A DNA stretch of 24,356 nucleotides. Origin: Gallionella sp. Its GTDB lineage: Bacteria; Pseudomonadota; Gammaproteobacteria; Burkholderiales; Gallionellaceae. Each line of letters begins with the position of its first letter. Position 1 is the stretch's first letter. Made by a program: the position numbers and the translations under genes. Below the pieces are notes generated by a model. That model saw only the letters and a list, made by a program, of their open reading frames with translations, was not told the DNA's origin and did not search any database. Positions 1 through 7,295 of the stretch are shown in pieces. The stretch lies in contig JADGRM010000002.1 of assembly GCA_017880945.1 (NCBI GenBank), forward strand, positions 1 to 24,356. The letters are read 5' to 3'.

Positions 1-887
1 ACCGGCAACGTGATCGGCGTGACATTGTCGCTTACGTTAACCACGCTGGTGGTGCTCGCGACCGGCACAGCGGAAATGACTGCCGTGGCATAGCCGTCTG
101 CGGTGATAACCACATCGTAGTTTCCGGGCGCAACACGAGCGAGGAAGAACTCGCCGGTTGGTTTCGGCACAGTGGATTGAACTACCACACCGTTCTGTTG
201 CGCCGTAACCATGACGTTACTATTCAGTAACGCGGGATCGACAAAGCCGTCAATGCCGTTCAGCGCAAAAGGGGTGACTTTGATCATGGGTTTCAGCGCA
301 TAGGTTCCGTTACCGCGCAGCACGATAGACTTGCAGGCATTGAAATCCAGCACCAGATCGACACGCTGTCCGGATGCCACGTCGAACTGGCTGATCAGCT
401 TGATCCCGCTTTGCATAGCGCTTGGGGTAAAGAGCGCGGTCTCAGCTCCGCCCGTAGGGACAACCGAGTTGGCGAGGCCACCCACTACAGTGTTCGGATC
501 CAGCACCAAGCGCAGTTGCGTGTAATGCCCGGCTGCCAACGGTGTCTCGCCGAGATTGTCGAGCACGCCGTTGTTCAAGCTGAGCAAATTGATTTTTCGC
601 GCAGGGTTCAGCGTAATATCAGTCCAACCGGCAGCGGTATCTGAGGCAGAACTGCTCTGGTGCACCCGCACTTTGACAACAGTCACATACACCGCATCAA
701 AGCCGCAGGCCGGCGCATCGGTCAGTGAAATGCCGAGCATGCCAGAGCCGGCGCCGTTACCGCTAACATTACCACTAACATTACCGCTAACATTACCGCT
801 ACCGCACCCGGCTACCAGTGCCGCCAATAGTGACGCCATCAACCAGGCAAGTGGCTTGGATTTGGAATAATTGCCGAATTTTTTCAT
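1..887 (-). CDS. DUF4382-type lipoprotein, C-terminus cut by window edge
   Basis: The reading frame is open from an ATG at 887 to the window start, about 295 codons, so the C-terminus is missing. A ribosome site (AAGGAAAAG) precedes the ATG. Residues 1-28 form a lipoprotein signal with basic MKK, a hydrophobic core and lipobox LVAGC (Cys28), so the mature protein is probably membrane-anchored in the cell envelope. A flexible Gly-Asn-Val-Ser repeat follows, then a domain beginning GMLGISLTDAPACGFDAVYV, which resembles the DUF4382 family of bacterial lipoproteins. The C-terminal part (PTGEFFLARVAPGNYDVVI) resembles a carboxypeptidase-regulatory-like beta-sandwich. The biochemical role of DUF4382 proteins is not known to me. 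No operon partner is visible. Confidence 0.8.
   Translation of the reverse strand, partial: MKKFGNYSKSKPLAWLMASLLAALVAGCGSGNVSGNVSGNVSGNGAGSGMLGISLTDAPACGFDAVYVTVVKVRVHQSSSASDTAAGWTDITLNPARKINLLSLNNGVLDNLGETPLAAGHYTQLRLVLDPNTVVGGLANSVVPTGGAETALFTPSAMQSGIKLISQFDVASGQRVDLVLDFNACKSIVLRGNGTYALKPMIKVTPFALNGIDGFVDPALLNSNVMVTAQQNGVVVQSTVPKPTGEFFLARVAPGNYDVVITADGYATAVISAVPVASTTSVVNVSDNVTPITLP
757..800 (-). repeat. 12-bp tandem repeat encoding Gly-Asn-Val-Ser linker
   Basis: A 12-bp unit (ttaccgctaaca on the plus strand, one base variable) repeats about 3.5 times. On the minus strand it encodes GNVSGNVSGNVSGN directly after the lipidated Cys28 of the lipoprotein. Being in frame and a multiple of three, copy-number change would lengthen or shorten the linker without breaking the gene. 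Confidence 0.85.
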
Positions 888-936
888 CTTCTTTTCCTTT
901 TAAAATGACCGCGAAAGCCGTTGGCGGAAACTATAG

Positions 937-952
937 ATTCATAATTATGAAT
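937..952. promoter_or_regulatory. Perfect 16-bp palindrome upstream of the lipoprotein gene
   Basis: ATTCATAATTATGAAT is a perfect inverted repeat lying 50-65 bp upstream of the lipoprotein start at 887. A TATAGT hexamer (minus strand, 930-935) beside it could be a -10 element. The position fits a regulator-binding site, but no regulator can be named and AT-rich palindromes also arise by chance. Confidence 0.35.
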
Positions 953-1551
953 TACATGCGCAAGTCATCGCGAGCGTCCTGAATTTGTAATATGAGCTGT
1001 TATTACATGCCTTATCGGTGCGGTAGCACACACAGTGCGATACGTCTCGTTACTCAGGAATCAAGACGAGTCATATTTGCGGAATGTTTAGGCGCGGGTC
1101 GAGCAGCGTGCGCTATGAACCCCTATACGCTCTTAAGCAGTTGAGCAGGCTCTCGATCGGCGCGTTACCGTAACTTCCCTCGAGTGTCCGCATTGAATTG
1201 AGGGCTGATTACCGCGACTGGCAGCAAAGTGCCAAGAATAGATGGTGGTTAATGTTGCAGAAATCAGACAGCAGCATTCGAGTAGTGGTGGCTCGCCGGT
1301 TCGGACAATCTAACTTGTTTAGCATGATGTTGGAGGCTCACATAAAGCCATCGGATCGTTCGGCTCTATGGTCCGTTTATCCTTCTGCACCGGCGTAAAA
1401 TTGATTGAACATATGTGCGTTAGCGTACGGAATATTCCGGATATGGAGGGGATACTTGCTGCCAGTAGTGGGTAATAGTCAGGGCAGAGCCGGGAGTTTA
1501 TCGTGAAAGAACTAGCTGGATCGCCCAAGCAAAATCCAAGGAGCAGCGATC
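953..1551. other. Gene-poor stretch, mostly without recognisable content
   Basis: No convincing gene is present on either strand. The open frames here are short, start without ribosome sites and do not resemble known proteins. The one recognisable element is the transposase relic at 1113-1240. The stretch reads like decayed accessory DNA. Confidence 0.6.
1113..1240 (-). pseudogene. Eroded IS3-type transposase C-terminal fragment
   Basis: On the minus strand, 1113-1193 reads MRTLEGSYGNAPIESLLNC and then a stop after a few more residues. This matches the pattern of the conserved IS3-family OrfB segment around S-R-x-G-N-x-Y-D-N-A-P-x-E-S. In a shifted frame immediately upstream (1190-1234) is WHFAASRGNQPSIQC, like the preceding HSDRGSQY block of the DDE domain with the catalytic Asp lost. 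The order of the two blocks is right, but a frameshift and lost residues make it non-functional. The rest of the element and its terminal repeats are not visible. Family assignment rests on these two short blocks. Confidence 0.55.
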
Positions 1552-1689
1552 ATGAGCGAAACCTTCAAAATTAACGGGCACATCTACCGGGCTTACCCGA
1601 CACGCTTCTTTTGCGACGGCATCGAAATCTCACCGGCCGAGTTCTATGCCGCGTGCAAGTCGCTTTACGCCAGAGTTCAACATTATTAA
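1552..1689 (+). CDS. Possible 45-aa protein of unknown function
   Basis: An ATG at 1552 is preceded by a clear AAGGAG (1538-1543) at 8-nt spacing and opens a 45-codon frame ending TAA at 1687. The product starts MSETFKINGHIYRAYPTRFF and contains two Cys and many aromatic residues; I do not recognise it. Beyond the stop, the same frame stays open for another 30 or so codons, so this could be a truncated gene with an internal stop. The good ribosome site is the main support; surrounding DNA is decayed and no neighbour helps. Confidence 0.3.
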   Translation: MSETFKINGHIYRAYPTRFFCDGIEISPAEFYAACKSLYARVQHY

Positions 1690-2048
1690 CAATTCGCTTA
1701 CGACCAACCTATCGTTCCACCGGACCAGCGTGAACATTGGGACTCTTCCTACACGACTGGCCGGTTTGGGTCGAAAACTGACTGACACCAAGTTCCGCTA
1801 TGTGTCGGGGGCCGAACTTCACGACATGCCGCTTTCGGGAGCCGTAATTTCAAGTTAATATGGCTAAATGGTGTCGAAAGCTGAAGGTCAGGGCAGTAAA
1901 ACAACCGTTTCCCAGTGCCCAGATTCTTCGCTTCGGGCACGCCAAATCAAACAGGCTGTTGCTTCTACCATCTATCAGAAATAGCTTATCGCATGCATTT
2001 CTGCATTACCGTTGCAATATGCGGCCTTATCGAAAAAATATTAATTCT
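1690..2048. other. Intergenic stretch with nothing recognisable
   Basis: Short open frames occur on both strands but none has a convincing start or resembles a known family. No RNA gene, terminator or insertion-sequence end was recognised. Confidence 0.55.
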
Positions 2049-2504
2049 CTACCGAGAATGGTGCGATTGGGCGGGTAGCGTCGATTGGTAAATGAACGAA
2101 AATCCCACCATCCACAGTGCCATCACCCAGTAGCCAAAAGCAGAAGTGAATTGGGCCAGTACCATCACTGCCGCAGCGCTGGGTATCCAATGCCAGGCAA
2201 GCTGAAAAACAAACAAGGCTGCCGCCAGAATATTCCCCGTCAAAATCAAACGATGCCCGAAACGGTAACCGTTGCCGTCCGGATTCCCAACGATGGGCAG
2301 CGTGCCACCGAGCAGTCGGCGTAACACCAGGACCACGCCCAGCAACAGCAACGCACCGACGATGCGCCCGGGTATCCCTTCCTCCTGCGTAACTGTGCCA
2401 AACAATTCCAGCAACATGCGCCCGACAGCAGCCACCCAGCCCATCGCCAGTGTTTGCGGGATCAGGAACCAAGCCATGAAGATATTCAGTTCCGGGAGTT
2501 TCAT
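2049..2504 (-). CDS. Small multi-pass membrane protein of unknown function
   Basis: A 151-aa frame with about four hydrophobic segments: roughly residues 8-32 (FMAWFLIPQTLAMGWVAAVG), 49-62 (GALLLLGVVLVL), 88-105 and 113-138. The C-terminus is short and basic. It is predicted to lie in the inner membrane; I do not recognise the family. The ATG at 2504 has only a weak GGGGTAA before it and overlaps the stop of an 18-codon frame at 2501-2557 by ATGA, so translation may be coupled. The hydrophobic pattern and length support a real gene, though neighbouring DNA is partly decayed. Confidence 0.6.
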   Translation of the reverse strand: MKLPELNIFMAWFLIPQTLAMGWVAAVGRMLLELFGTVTQEEGIPGRIVGALLLLGVVLVLRRLLGGTLPIVGNPDGNGYRFGHRLILTGNILAAALFVFQLAWHWIPSAAAVMVLAQFTSAFGYWVMALWMVGFSFIYQSTLPAQSHHSR

Positions 2505-2557
2505 GCTTTACCCCAGATCAACAACCTGTTCAAGTACGCCACGTTCTTGTTCGACAT
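2501..2557 (-). CDS. Possible 18-codon leader ORF coupled to the membrane protein
   Basis: A GAGGAAAG ribosome site (2562-2569) precedes an ATG at 2557. The product MSNKNVAYLNRLLIWGKA ends in TGA that overlaps the ATG of the 151-aa membrane-protein gene (ATGA). The downstream gene lacks a strong ribosome site of its own, so the arrangement suggests translational coupling. It may instead be the remnant of a longer upstream gene. Conservation is unknown. Confidence 0.4.
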   Translation of the reverse strand: MSNKNVAYLNRLLIWGKA

Positions 2558-2571
2558 GCTGCTTTCCTCGC

Positions 2572-2617
2572 TTCCTGTCCGGGTTTCCTGTCCGGGTTTC
2601 CTGTCCGGGTTTCCTGT
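2572..2617. repeat. 13-bp tandem repeat, about 3.5 copies
   Basis: The unit ttcctgtccgggt occurs three times in a row from 2572 to 2610, followed by a partial copy ttcctgt. Being 13 bp it would shift any reading frame, so it is unlikely to be coding. It lies just upstream (minus strand) of the 18-codon leader and its ribosome site. Confidence 0.85.
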
Positions 2618-2747
2618 ATGGCGACGCCGCTTGTGGAGCCGCCGTCATTTCAAGAGTTGGATGATACAGCCCAACACCAAGCTGCGCCTGTTCGTTTACT
2701 TGCGCATTATTCGCACAGGTGTTTTGCATTAGAATACGGCGCTGTCT

Positions 2748-2791
2748 GTCCCTGTGGTTAAATGGACATAACGAGTCTATAAGATCGATTC
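2748..2791 (+). pseudogene. Relic of a tRNA-Arg(CCU) 5' half
   Basis: Positions 2748-2775 carry a tRNA acceptor strand and D-arm, including the block GGTTAAATGGACATAACGAG. Against the E. coli tRNA-Arg(CCU) 5' end as I remember it, 23 of 28 bases agree. The anticodon arm is missing. A T-loop-like TCGATTC occurs at 2785-2791, and no acceptor 3' strand or CCA follows. Upstream TAGAAT at 2730-2735 resembles a -10 element. It cannot make a functional tRNA and may mark an old recombination junction. Confidence 0.5.
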
Positions 2792-2829
2792 AAATGGCTC
2801 AAGGATTTGAACATGCTTCGGGAGATTAT

Positions 2830-3348
2830 ATGCACCAACAATTCAGTGTATCGCCAGCGGAAGCCCAGCGTGCCAAGTGGCCACACGAGATATTCCTGAT
2901 CAATCTGATCTTCAATCACATATTCGTATTGGCCGTCACTATCTCCGTGATCGGCACTTTCCCGCTGCTGCCGGCACTGGTGCCTGTCATTTCAATTGCC
3001 ATCATCGGCTACATTCTTGTCAAGTCCAAACAAGTCTCCGCCAGCAACGAGACATGGTTCGTCAAGGCGCACTGGCAGATCTGCGCCAGGCGCAACCGGA
3101 TTTTCATATTGTTGCTGTCTGTTCCTTGCGTGATTGTCGTCGGCGGGCTGTGGCTTTCCAGGACGCTAGGCTGGGCCAAAATACCGACCATCGCGCTGAT
3201 CGGCGGCGTGGGTCTGCTGCCGTTCATGGTCGCATTGCTGATTCTGATCGTACTGGGCAACGAGTCAGTGCATCTGGCGCGCAGCGGCAAATTGCCGAAA
3301 AGCTTCGTTGAGCAGCATCCTGATCTGCAGGCTGCCTCTGCCCGTTAA
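2830..3348 (+). CDS. Four-helix membrane protein of unknown function
   Basis: A 172-aa protein. The ATG at 2830 is chosen because GGGAG (2820-2824) sits 5 nt before it; earlier in-frame starts have no ribosome site and would run through the tRNA relic. The N-terminus (MHQQFSVSPAEAQRAKWPHE) is soluble. Four hydrophobic segments follow at roughly 20-40, 43-62, 90-112 and 117-142, with basic CARRNR before the third, and the C-terminus is soluble. It is predicted to be an inner-membrane protein; I do not recognise the family. It ends 17 bp before the next gene in the same direction, so the two probably form an operon. Confidence 0.75.
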   Translation: MHQQFSVSPAEAQRAKWPHEIFLINLIFNHIFVLAVTISVIGTFPLLPALVPVISIAIIGYILVKSKQVSASNETWFVKAHWQICARRNRIFILLLSVPCVIVVGGLWLSRTLGWAKIPTIALIGGVGLLPFMVALLILIVLGNESVHLARSGKLPKSFVEQHPDLQAASAR

Positions 3349-3365
3349 TCAAACTAAGCAAATAA

Positions 3366-4037
3366 ATGGAACGTAAAATCTATTGGGGAATCGCGCTTAT
3401 CGCGTTGCTGATCCTGGGGGTGGCTTTTCTTCAGGGGGACCAGCCCGCCGAAAAATCGGACTTGCCCTGGCATATCGGGCATCCGACTGCGGACACCAGC
3501 CGGATATTCGGCATCACTTTGGGATTAAGCAACACCAACGAGGCCGAGCAGCATTTCAAGGAAGCGGCCAAACCCATCTTGTTCAAATCGCCCAGCGGTC
3601 AATTGGTCGTGGAGGTTTTCTTTGAACAGGTCAACCTCGCCGGGTTGAAAGCCAGGGTGGTGCTGAATATTGCGGTTCCGGATGCGGAACTGCACGGCAT
3701 GTTTGAGCGCGGCTTGCGCATGAATGCCACGGGCAGCGGCAAAAAGGAAATCACCATGACTCCCGATGACATCGCCAGTGTATTCACGATGCCGATCAGC
3801 AGTCTGACCTATATGCCTTCCGTTCGTTTGGAAGACGCTGTTTTCGCCAAACGTTTTGGGCAGCCGGCGCAACGCATCAGGGAAAAGAAAAGCGGCGCTG
3901 TGCACTGGCTGTACCCGCAGCACGGCCTGGATATCACCCTGGGCGGCGGAGAGAAACCCTTGCTGCAATATGTCCCGCCCAAGGATTTTGACAAGCTGAC
4001 CCGGCCACTATTGGCCAACGGCGAGATACTCAAATAG
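3366..4037 (+). CDS. Membrane-anchored protein of unknown function
   Basis: A 223-aa protein with a single N-terminal hydrophobic segment (residues 6-23, IYWGIALIALLILGVAF) that acts as signal anchor, followed by a large domain of alternating strand-like segments predicted to be outside the cytoplasm. There are no cysteines and no recognised catalytic motif. It follows the 172-aa membrane protein by 17 bp and probably shares its transcript. Its last 8 bp overlap the 3' end of ccoS on the opposite strand. Adjacency to the oxidase genes may be meaningful, but convergent orientation argues against joint transcription. Confidence 0.75.
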   Translation: MERKIYWGIALIALLILGVAFLQGDQPAEKSDLPWHIGHPTADTSRIFGITLGLSNTNEAEQHFKEAAKPILFKSPSGQLVVEVFFEQVNLAGLKARVVLNIAVPDAELHGMFERGLRMNATGSGKKEITMTPDDIASVFTMPISSLTYMPSVRLEDAVFAKRFGQPAQRIREKKSGAVHWLYPQHGLDITLGGGEKPLLQYVPPKDFDKLTRPLLANGEILK

Positions 4038-4263
4038 ATTTCTTGGCGTCGCCATCCTTGATAGCTTCAGGAATGGGATCTTTTTGGGGATGGGGATCTT
4101 TCGGCTGTTGAATCATCATGTCATCATCGTCATCCAGCAGAATGCGGCTGGCATTGCCTTCCATGTCTTCATACTGACCCTTCTTCACTGCCCAAATCAG
4201 CACTGCGAAAAACAGCAGACCTAAGAACATCATGCCTGGAATCAAAGTGTAAATTACTTCCAT
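4030..4263 (-). CDS. ccoS: cbb3 oxidase maturation protein CcoS
   Basis: A 77-aa protein with one N-terminal membrane helix (residues 5-26) followed by the family signature KKGQYEDMEGNASRILLDDD. CcoS is a small membrane factor needed for cofactor (heme and copper) insertion during cbb3 oxidase assembly. The C-terminal tail, rich in Asp, Pro and Lys, is longer than in many homologues. The ATG overlaps the end of ccoI by 10 bp and has GGGGTG upstream, indicating coupled translation at the end of ccoGHIS. Confidence 0.93.
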   Translation of the reverse strand: MEVIYTLIPGMMFLGLLFFAVLIWAVKKGQYEDMEGNASRILLDDDDDMMIQQPKDPHPQKDPIPEAIKDGDAKKSI

Positions 4264-6740
4264 TTCACCCCCTGAGGCTTTTCATTTTTAAACAAGTTGC
4301 GGATGCGTGCCGCATTGCCGATCACCACCAATGAACTGATAGGCATGGTGATCGCCGCCACCAGCGGATTCACCTTTGCCATCATCGCCAGCGGCACCAT
4401 GATAGCGTTATACACAAAAGAAAGCCCGATGTTTTGCTTGATGGTGAGCAAGGTGCGGCGCGACAGCAGCGTTGCCAGGCGCACCTTGTCCAGCTCGTTG
4501 TGCATCAGCACGATGTCGGCACTTTCCACCGACACATCGGTTCCCGAGCCGAGAGCGATACCCACATCAGCACGTATCAAGGCTGGCGCGTCGTTGACGC
4601 CGTCACCCACCATGGCGACCACCGCGCCGCGCTGTTGCAAGCGTTGAATCACCCGATCCTTGTCCTGCGGCAACACTTCGGCGATCACTTCCATTCCGCC
4701 CAACTGCTGCGCGATGGCTTCGGCCACCGGCTTGCGATCCCCGCTCAGCAAGGTCATGCTGATGCCCGCTGCACGCAACTCATTCACCAATTGCTGCGCA
4801 TCGTCGCGCAATTTGTCCGCCAGCGCGAACACGGCAACATGCGCAGAGTCCAACGCGCAGTGCACAGAGCTCATCGCCTGTGCTTCCAGTTCCAGTGCCT
4901 GCGCTTGCAACCCGGCATCCAGATTGATGCCGTTGCGGGTCAGCCATTCGAGGCTGCCCAGCAACACAGTTTTCCCATCTACATTAGCCTGTACACCCAG
5001 CCCGGCGGTGGCATGAAACCCCTGCACGGCGACATCGCGAAAATTCAGCTGCTGCTTTTCTGCCTCGGCGATGATGGCCTTGGCTGTGCCATGTTCGCTA
5101 TAACGTTCCACCGCCGCAGCGCTGAGCAATATTTCCTTTGCGGCAGAGTTGTGGGCGGTACGCATATGCGCCACGCTCATTCTGCCTTCGGTCAGTGTGC
5201 CGGTTTTATCGAATACGAAATGCGTCACCTTGGACAAGGTCTCCAGCACCAAACCATTCTTGACCAATATGCCGTGCCTGGCCCCCAAGCCGGTGGCCAC
5301 GGCAACCGACATCGGCGTCGCCATTCCCAGCGCGCAAGGGCAGGTGATGATCAGCACCGAAGTCGCCGCCATCAGGGCAAGCTCAAAATTTTCGGTGTTC
5401 CAGATGAAAAATGTGAGTGTCGCGCAAATCAGCGTCACCAAAACAAACCACGGCACGATGGAATCGGCCATGCGTTGTATCGGAGCTTTGGAAGCTTGCG
5501 CTTCTTCAACCAGCCGGATGATTTTCGCCAGCGTGGTGTTCTGCAATGTCGAACTCACCTCGACCAGCAGCGCGCCATTGGTGTTCACCGTTCCGGCGGA
5601 GACCTTTGCACCGACGGACTTGCTCACCGGCGCGGATTCTCCGCTCAACATGGATTCATCGACTGCACTGTGTCCTTCGAGCACGATGCCATCCACCGGC
5701 ACTTTATAACCGGGCTTAATCAACACATGGTCGCCGAGTCTCACCCCGCGTGTCGGCGTAATTTGCTCTTTGCCATCCTGCATCACGGTTGCCACGCGCG
5801 GCTGTAATTCCATCAACCGCTTGGTGGCGGACAGCGCCTGATGGCGGAACATGCCTTCCAGATAGCGCCCGATCAGGATCACGAAAATCAGATTGGTGAC
5901 CGTATCGAAATACACTTCGCCGACTTTATTCGCCGTCACGGTGATATAGGCGGAATACGCATAGGTCACGCTCAGGCCGATGGCGATCGGCAAGTCCATG
6001 GTCAAGCGCCAAACGCGCAACCCGCCGATCGCGCCGCGATAAAACGGATAACCCGCATACAACAGGGTTGGGGTGGCCAATGCGAAACCCATCCAGTGGA
6101 AGAACTCGCGGAACTCGCTTTTATTCGCACCGCTGTATAGCGCGATGGAAATCCAGATCATGTTCATCATCGCAAAGCCGGCGAAGAACAGGCGGAAGAG
6201 CATACTGCGATTGGCCTTTTTGATCACACCTTCCGCACTTTCCGGATCGTAAGGCACGGCTGAGTAACCGATCCTGGCAAGGGCGCGAATCAGATTGGAA
6301 AGCTTGTTGCGCTTGCTGTCCCAGCGCAGGTGAATACGCTTGGCAGTCAAATTGACATTGGCCGACTGAACCCCGGGTTCGCGTTGCAGCCCGCGTTCGA
6401 TCAACCACACACAGGCAGGACAGTGGATGCCTTCCACGAGCAGGTGAATATCGCGCAGGTCGCCGGAGCTGGTGATGAATTCCTGCTGCACCTCGTCGAG
6501 GTCATAGATCTCGATGTCTTTGGGCGGTTCGGGAGGAGGGGCGAGCAGTACCCCTTCCGGGGTGCGCTGGTAATAGCCTTGCAACCCGGCCTCGAAAATG
6601 GCAGTACATACGGATTGGCAGCCCAGGCAACAGAAGTCGCGCTCCGCACCGTCCAGCAGGGCGTGGCAGTTTGCCCCGGCAGTGACAGGCAAGGCGCAAT
6701 GAAAGCAGCCGCCAGTGCTGTGTATGCTCTGCTGATTCAT
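4254..6740 (-). CDS. ccoI: Copper-transporting P1B-type ATPase for cbb3 assembly (CcoI/FixI)
   Basis: An 828-aa P-type ATPase that moves copper across the inner membrane for delivery to the oxidase. The N-terminus has a Cys-rich domain (Cys12-x2-Cys15 and Cys37-Cys38-x2-Cys41), typical of the CcoI/FixI branch. A heavy-metal-associated domain with GIHCPACV (Cys107, Cys110) follows. The membrane copper motif is TCPCAL (Cys467, Cys469), the phosphorylated Asp511 sits in DKTGTLT, and the hinge GDGVNDAP starts near 712. The ATG at 6740 is preferred; an in-frame TTG at 6749 would add three residues, and neither has a strong ribosome site. It begins 24 bp after ccoH and overlaps ccoS, so it belongs to the ccoGHIS transcript. 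Confidence 0.95.
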   Translation of the reverse strand: MNQQSIHSTGGCFHCALPVTAGANCHALLDGAERDFCCLGCQSVCTAIFEAGLQGYYQRTPEGVLLAPPPEPPKDIEIYDLDEVQQEFITSSGDLRDIHLLVEGIHCPACVWLIERGLQREPGVQSANVNLTAKRIHLRWDSKRNKLSNLIRALARIGYSAVPYDPESAEGVIKKANRSMLFRLFFAGFAMMNMIWISIALYSGANKSEFREFFHWMGFALATPTLLYAGYPFYRGAIGGLRVWRLTMDLPIAIGLSVTYAYSAYITVTANKVGEVYFDTVTNLIFVILIGRYLEGMFRHQALSATKRLMELQPRVATVMQDGKEQITPTRGVRLGDHVLIKPGYKVPVDGIVLEGHSAVDESMLSGESAPVSKSVGAKVSAGTVNTNGALLVEVSSTLQNTTLAKIIRLVEEAQASKAPIQRMADSIVPWFVLVTLICATLTFFIWNTENFELALMAATSVLIITCPCALGMATPMSVAVATGLGARHGILVKNGLVLETLSKVTHFVFDKTGTLTEGRMSVAHMRTAHNSAAKEILLSAAAVERYSEHGTAKAIIAEAEKQQLNFRDVAVQGFHATAGLGVQANVDGKTVLLGSLEWLTRNGINLDAGLQAQALELEAQAMSSVHCALDSAHVAVFALADKLRDDAQQLVNELRAAGISMTLLSGDRKPVAEAIAQQLGGMEVIAEVLPQDKDRVIQRLQQRGAVVAMVGDGVNDAPALIRADVGIALGSGTDVSVESADIVLMHNELDKVRLATLLSRRTLLTIKQNIGLSFVYNAIMVPLAMMAKVNPLVAAITMPISSLVVIGNAARIRNLFKNEKPQGVKWK

Positions 6741-6764
6741 CGATGCCAACGGTTAGTTTGCTTG

Positions 6765-7271
6765 CTATGTTTCTGTAACTAAAAACCTGTTGCTCTCCGT
6801 TTCGAACACATCTTGACCGCGTTTGACACGAATGCGTAATTCCCAGAAACCTTTGAGCGGGAAGCTGATATAGCCTTGATATTTGCCTGAGGAGACTTCC
6901 CTGAAGGGAACAGCGAAGTCTTTGTCCGCGTCGGAAGGACGATATGCCACCACTTCCATTTCGCCGTTGACCGGCGCGCCCAGCCGATCCACTACATTGA
7001 TTTCGTATGAGGCCGGCGTGGCGAGCACGACCATTTTTGGTAGCTTGACAGTGATTTTCCACGCCAGGGCATTTTGTGCCTGGATGTCGTCTATCGTTTC
7101 TGTATCGGACTTGCGATCCTTGGTGCTGTACTCGTGATCCACCAGGGTGGAACGGCCATGCAAGGCGTACCAGATCAATACGGAATTGACCAATAATGCC
7201 ATGACGACCACGCCCATCATGCCGATGAACCAGGGATTGCGCCAACTCTTCTTGTTGTTTTGTGAAAGCAT
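6765..7271 (-). CDS. ccoH: cbb3 oxidase assembly protein CcoH (FixH)
   Basis: A 168-aa protein with one N-terminal transmembrane helix (about residues 14-36) and a periplasmic FixH domain of beta-strand character ending GFWELRIRVKRGQDVFETES. CcoH associates with the cbb3 complex during assembly and stabilises it. The ATG at 7271 has an AAGGAG six bases upstream. It starts 24 bp after the ccoG stop and is followed 24 bp later by ccoI, the usual order. Confidence 0.93.
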   Translation of the reverse strand: MLSQNNKKSWRNPWFIGMMGVVVMALLVNSVLIWYALHGRSTLVDHEYSTKDRKSDTETIDDIQAQNALAWKITVKLPKMVVLATPASYEINVVDRLGAPVNGEMEVVAYRPSDADKDFAVPFREVSSGKYQGYISFPLKGFWELRIRVKRGQDVFETESNRFLVTET

Positions 7272-7295
7272 TTGTTGCTCCTTGTTGAATCTCGT

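Noticed and set aside
2508..2729. 73-codon minus-strand frame upstream of the 151-aa membrane protein
   Set aside because: It runs through the 13-bp tandem repeat, has no ribosome site, and competes with the better-supported 18-codon leader in another frame.
4434..5807. Long plus-strand open frame (457 codons) opposite ccoI
   Set aside because: It lies wholly antisense to a well-supported P-type ATPase and its translation (His/Gln/Arg-rich) resembles no protein; it is a shadow of biased codon use.
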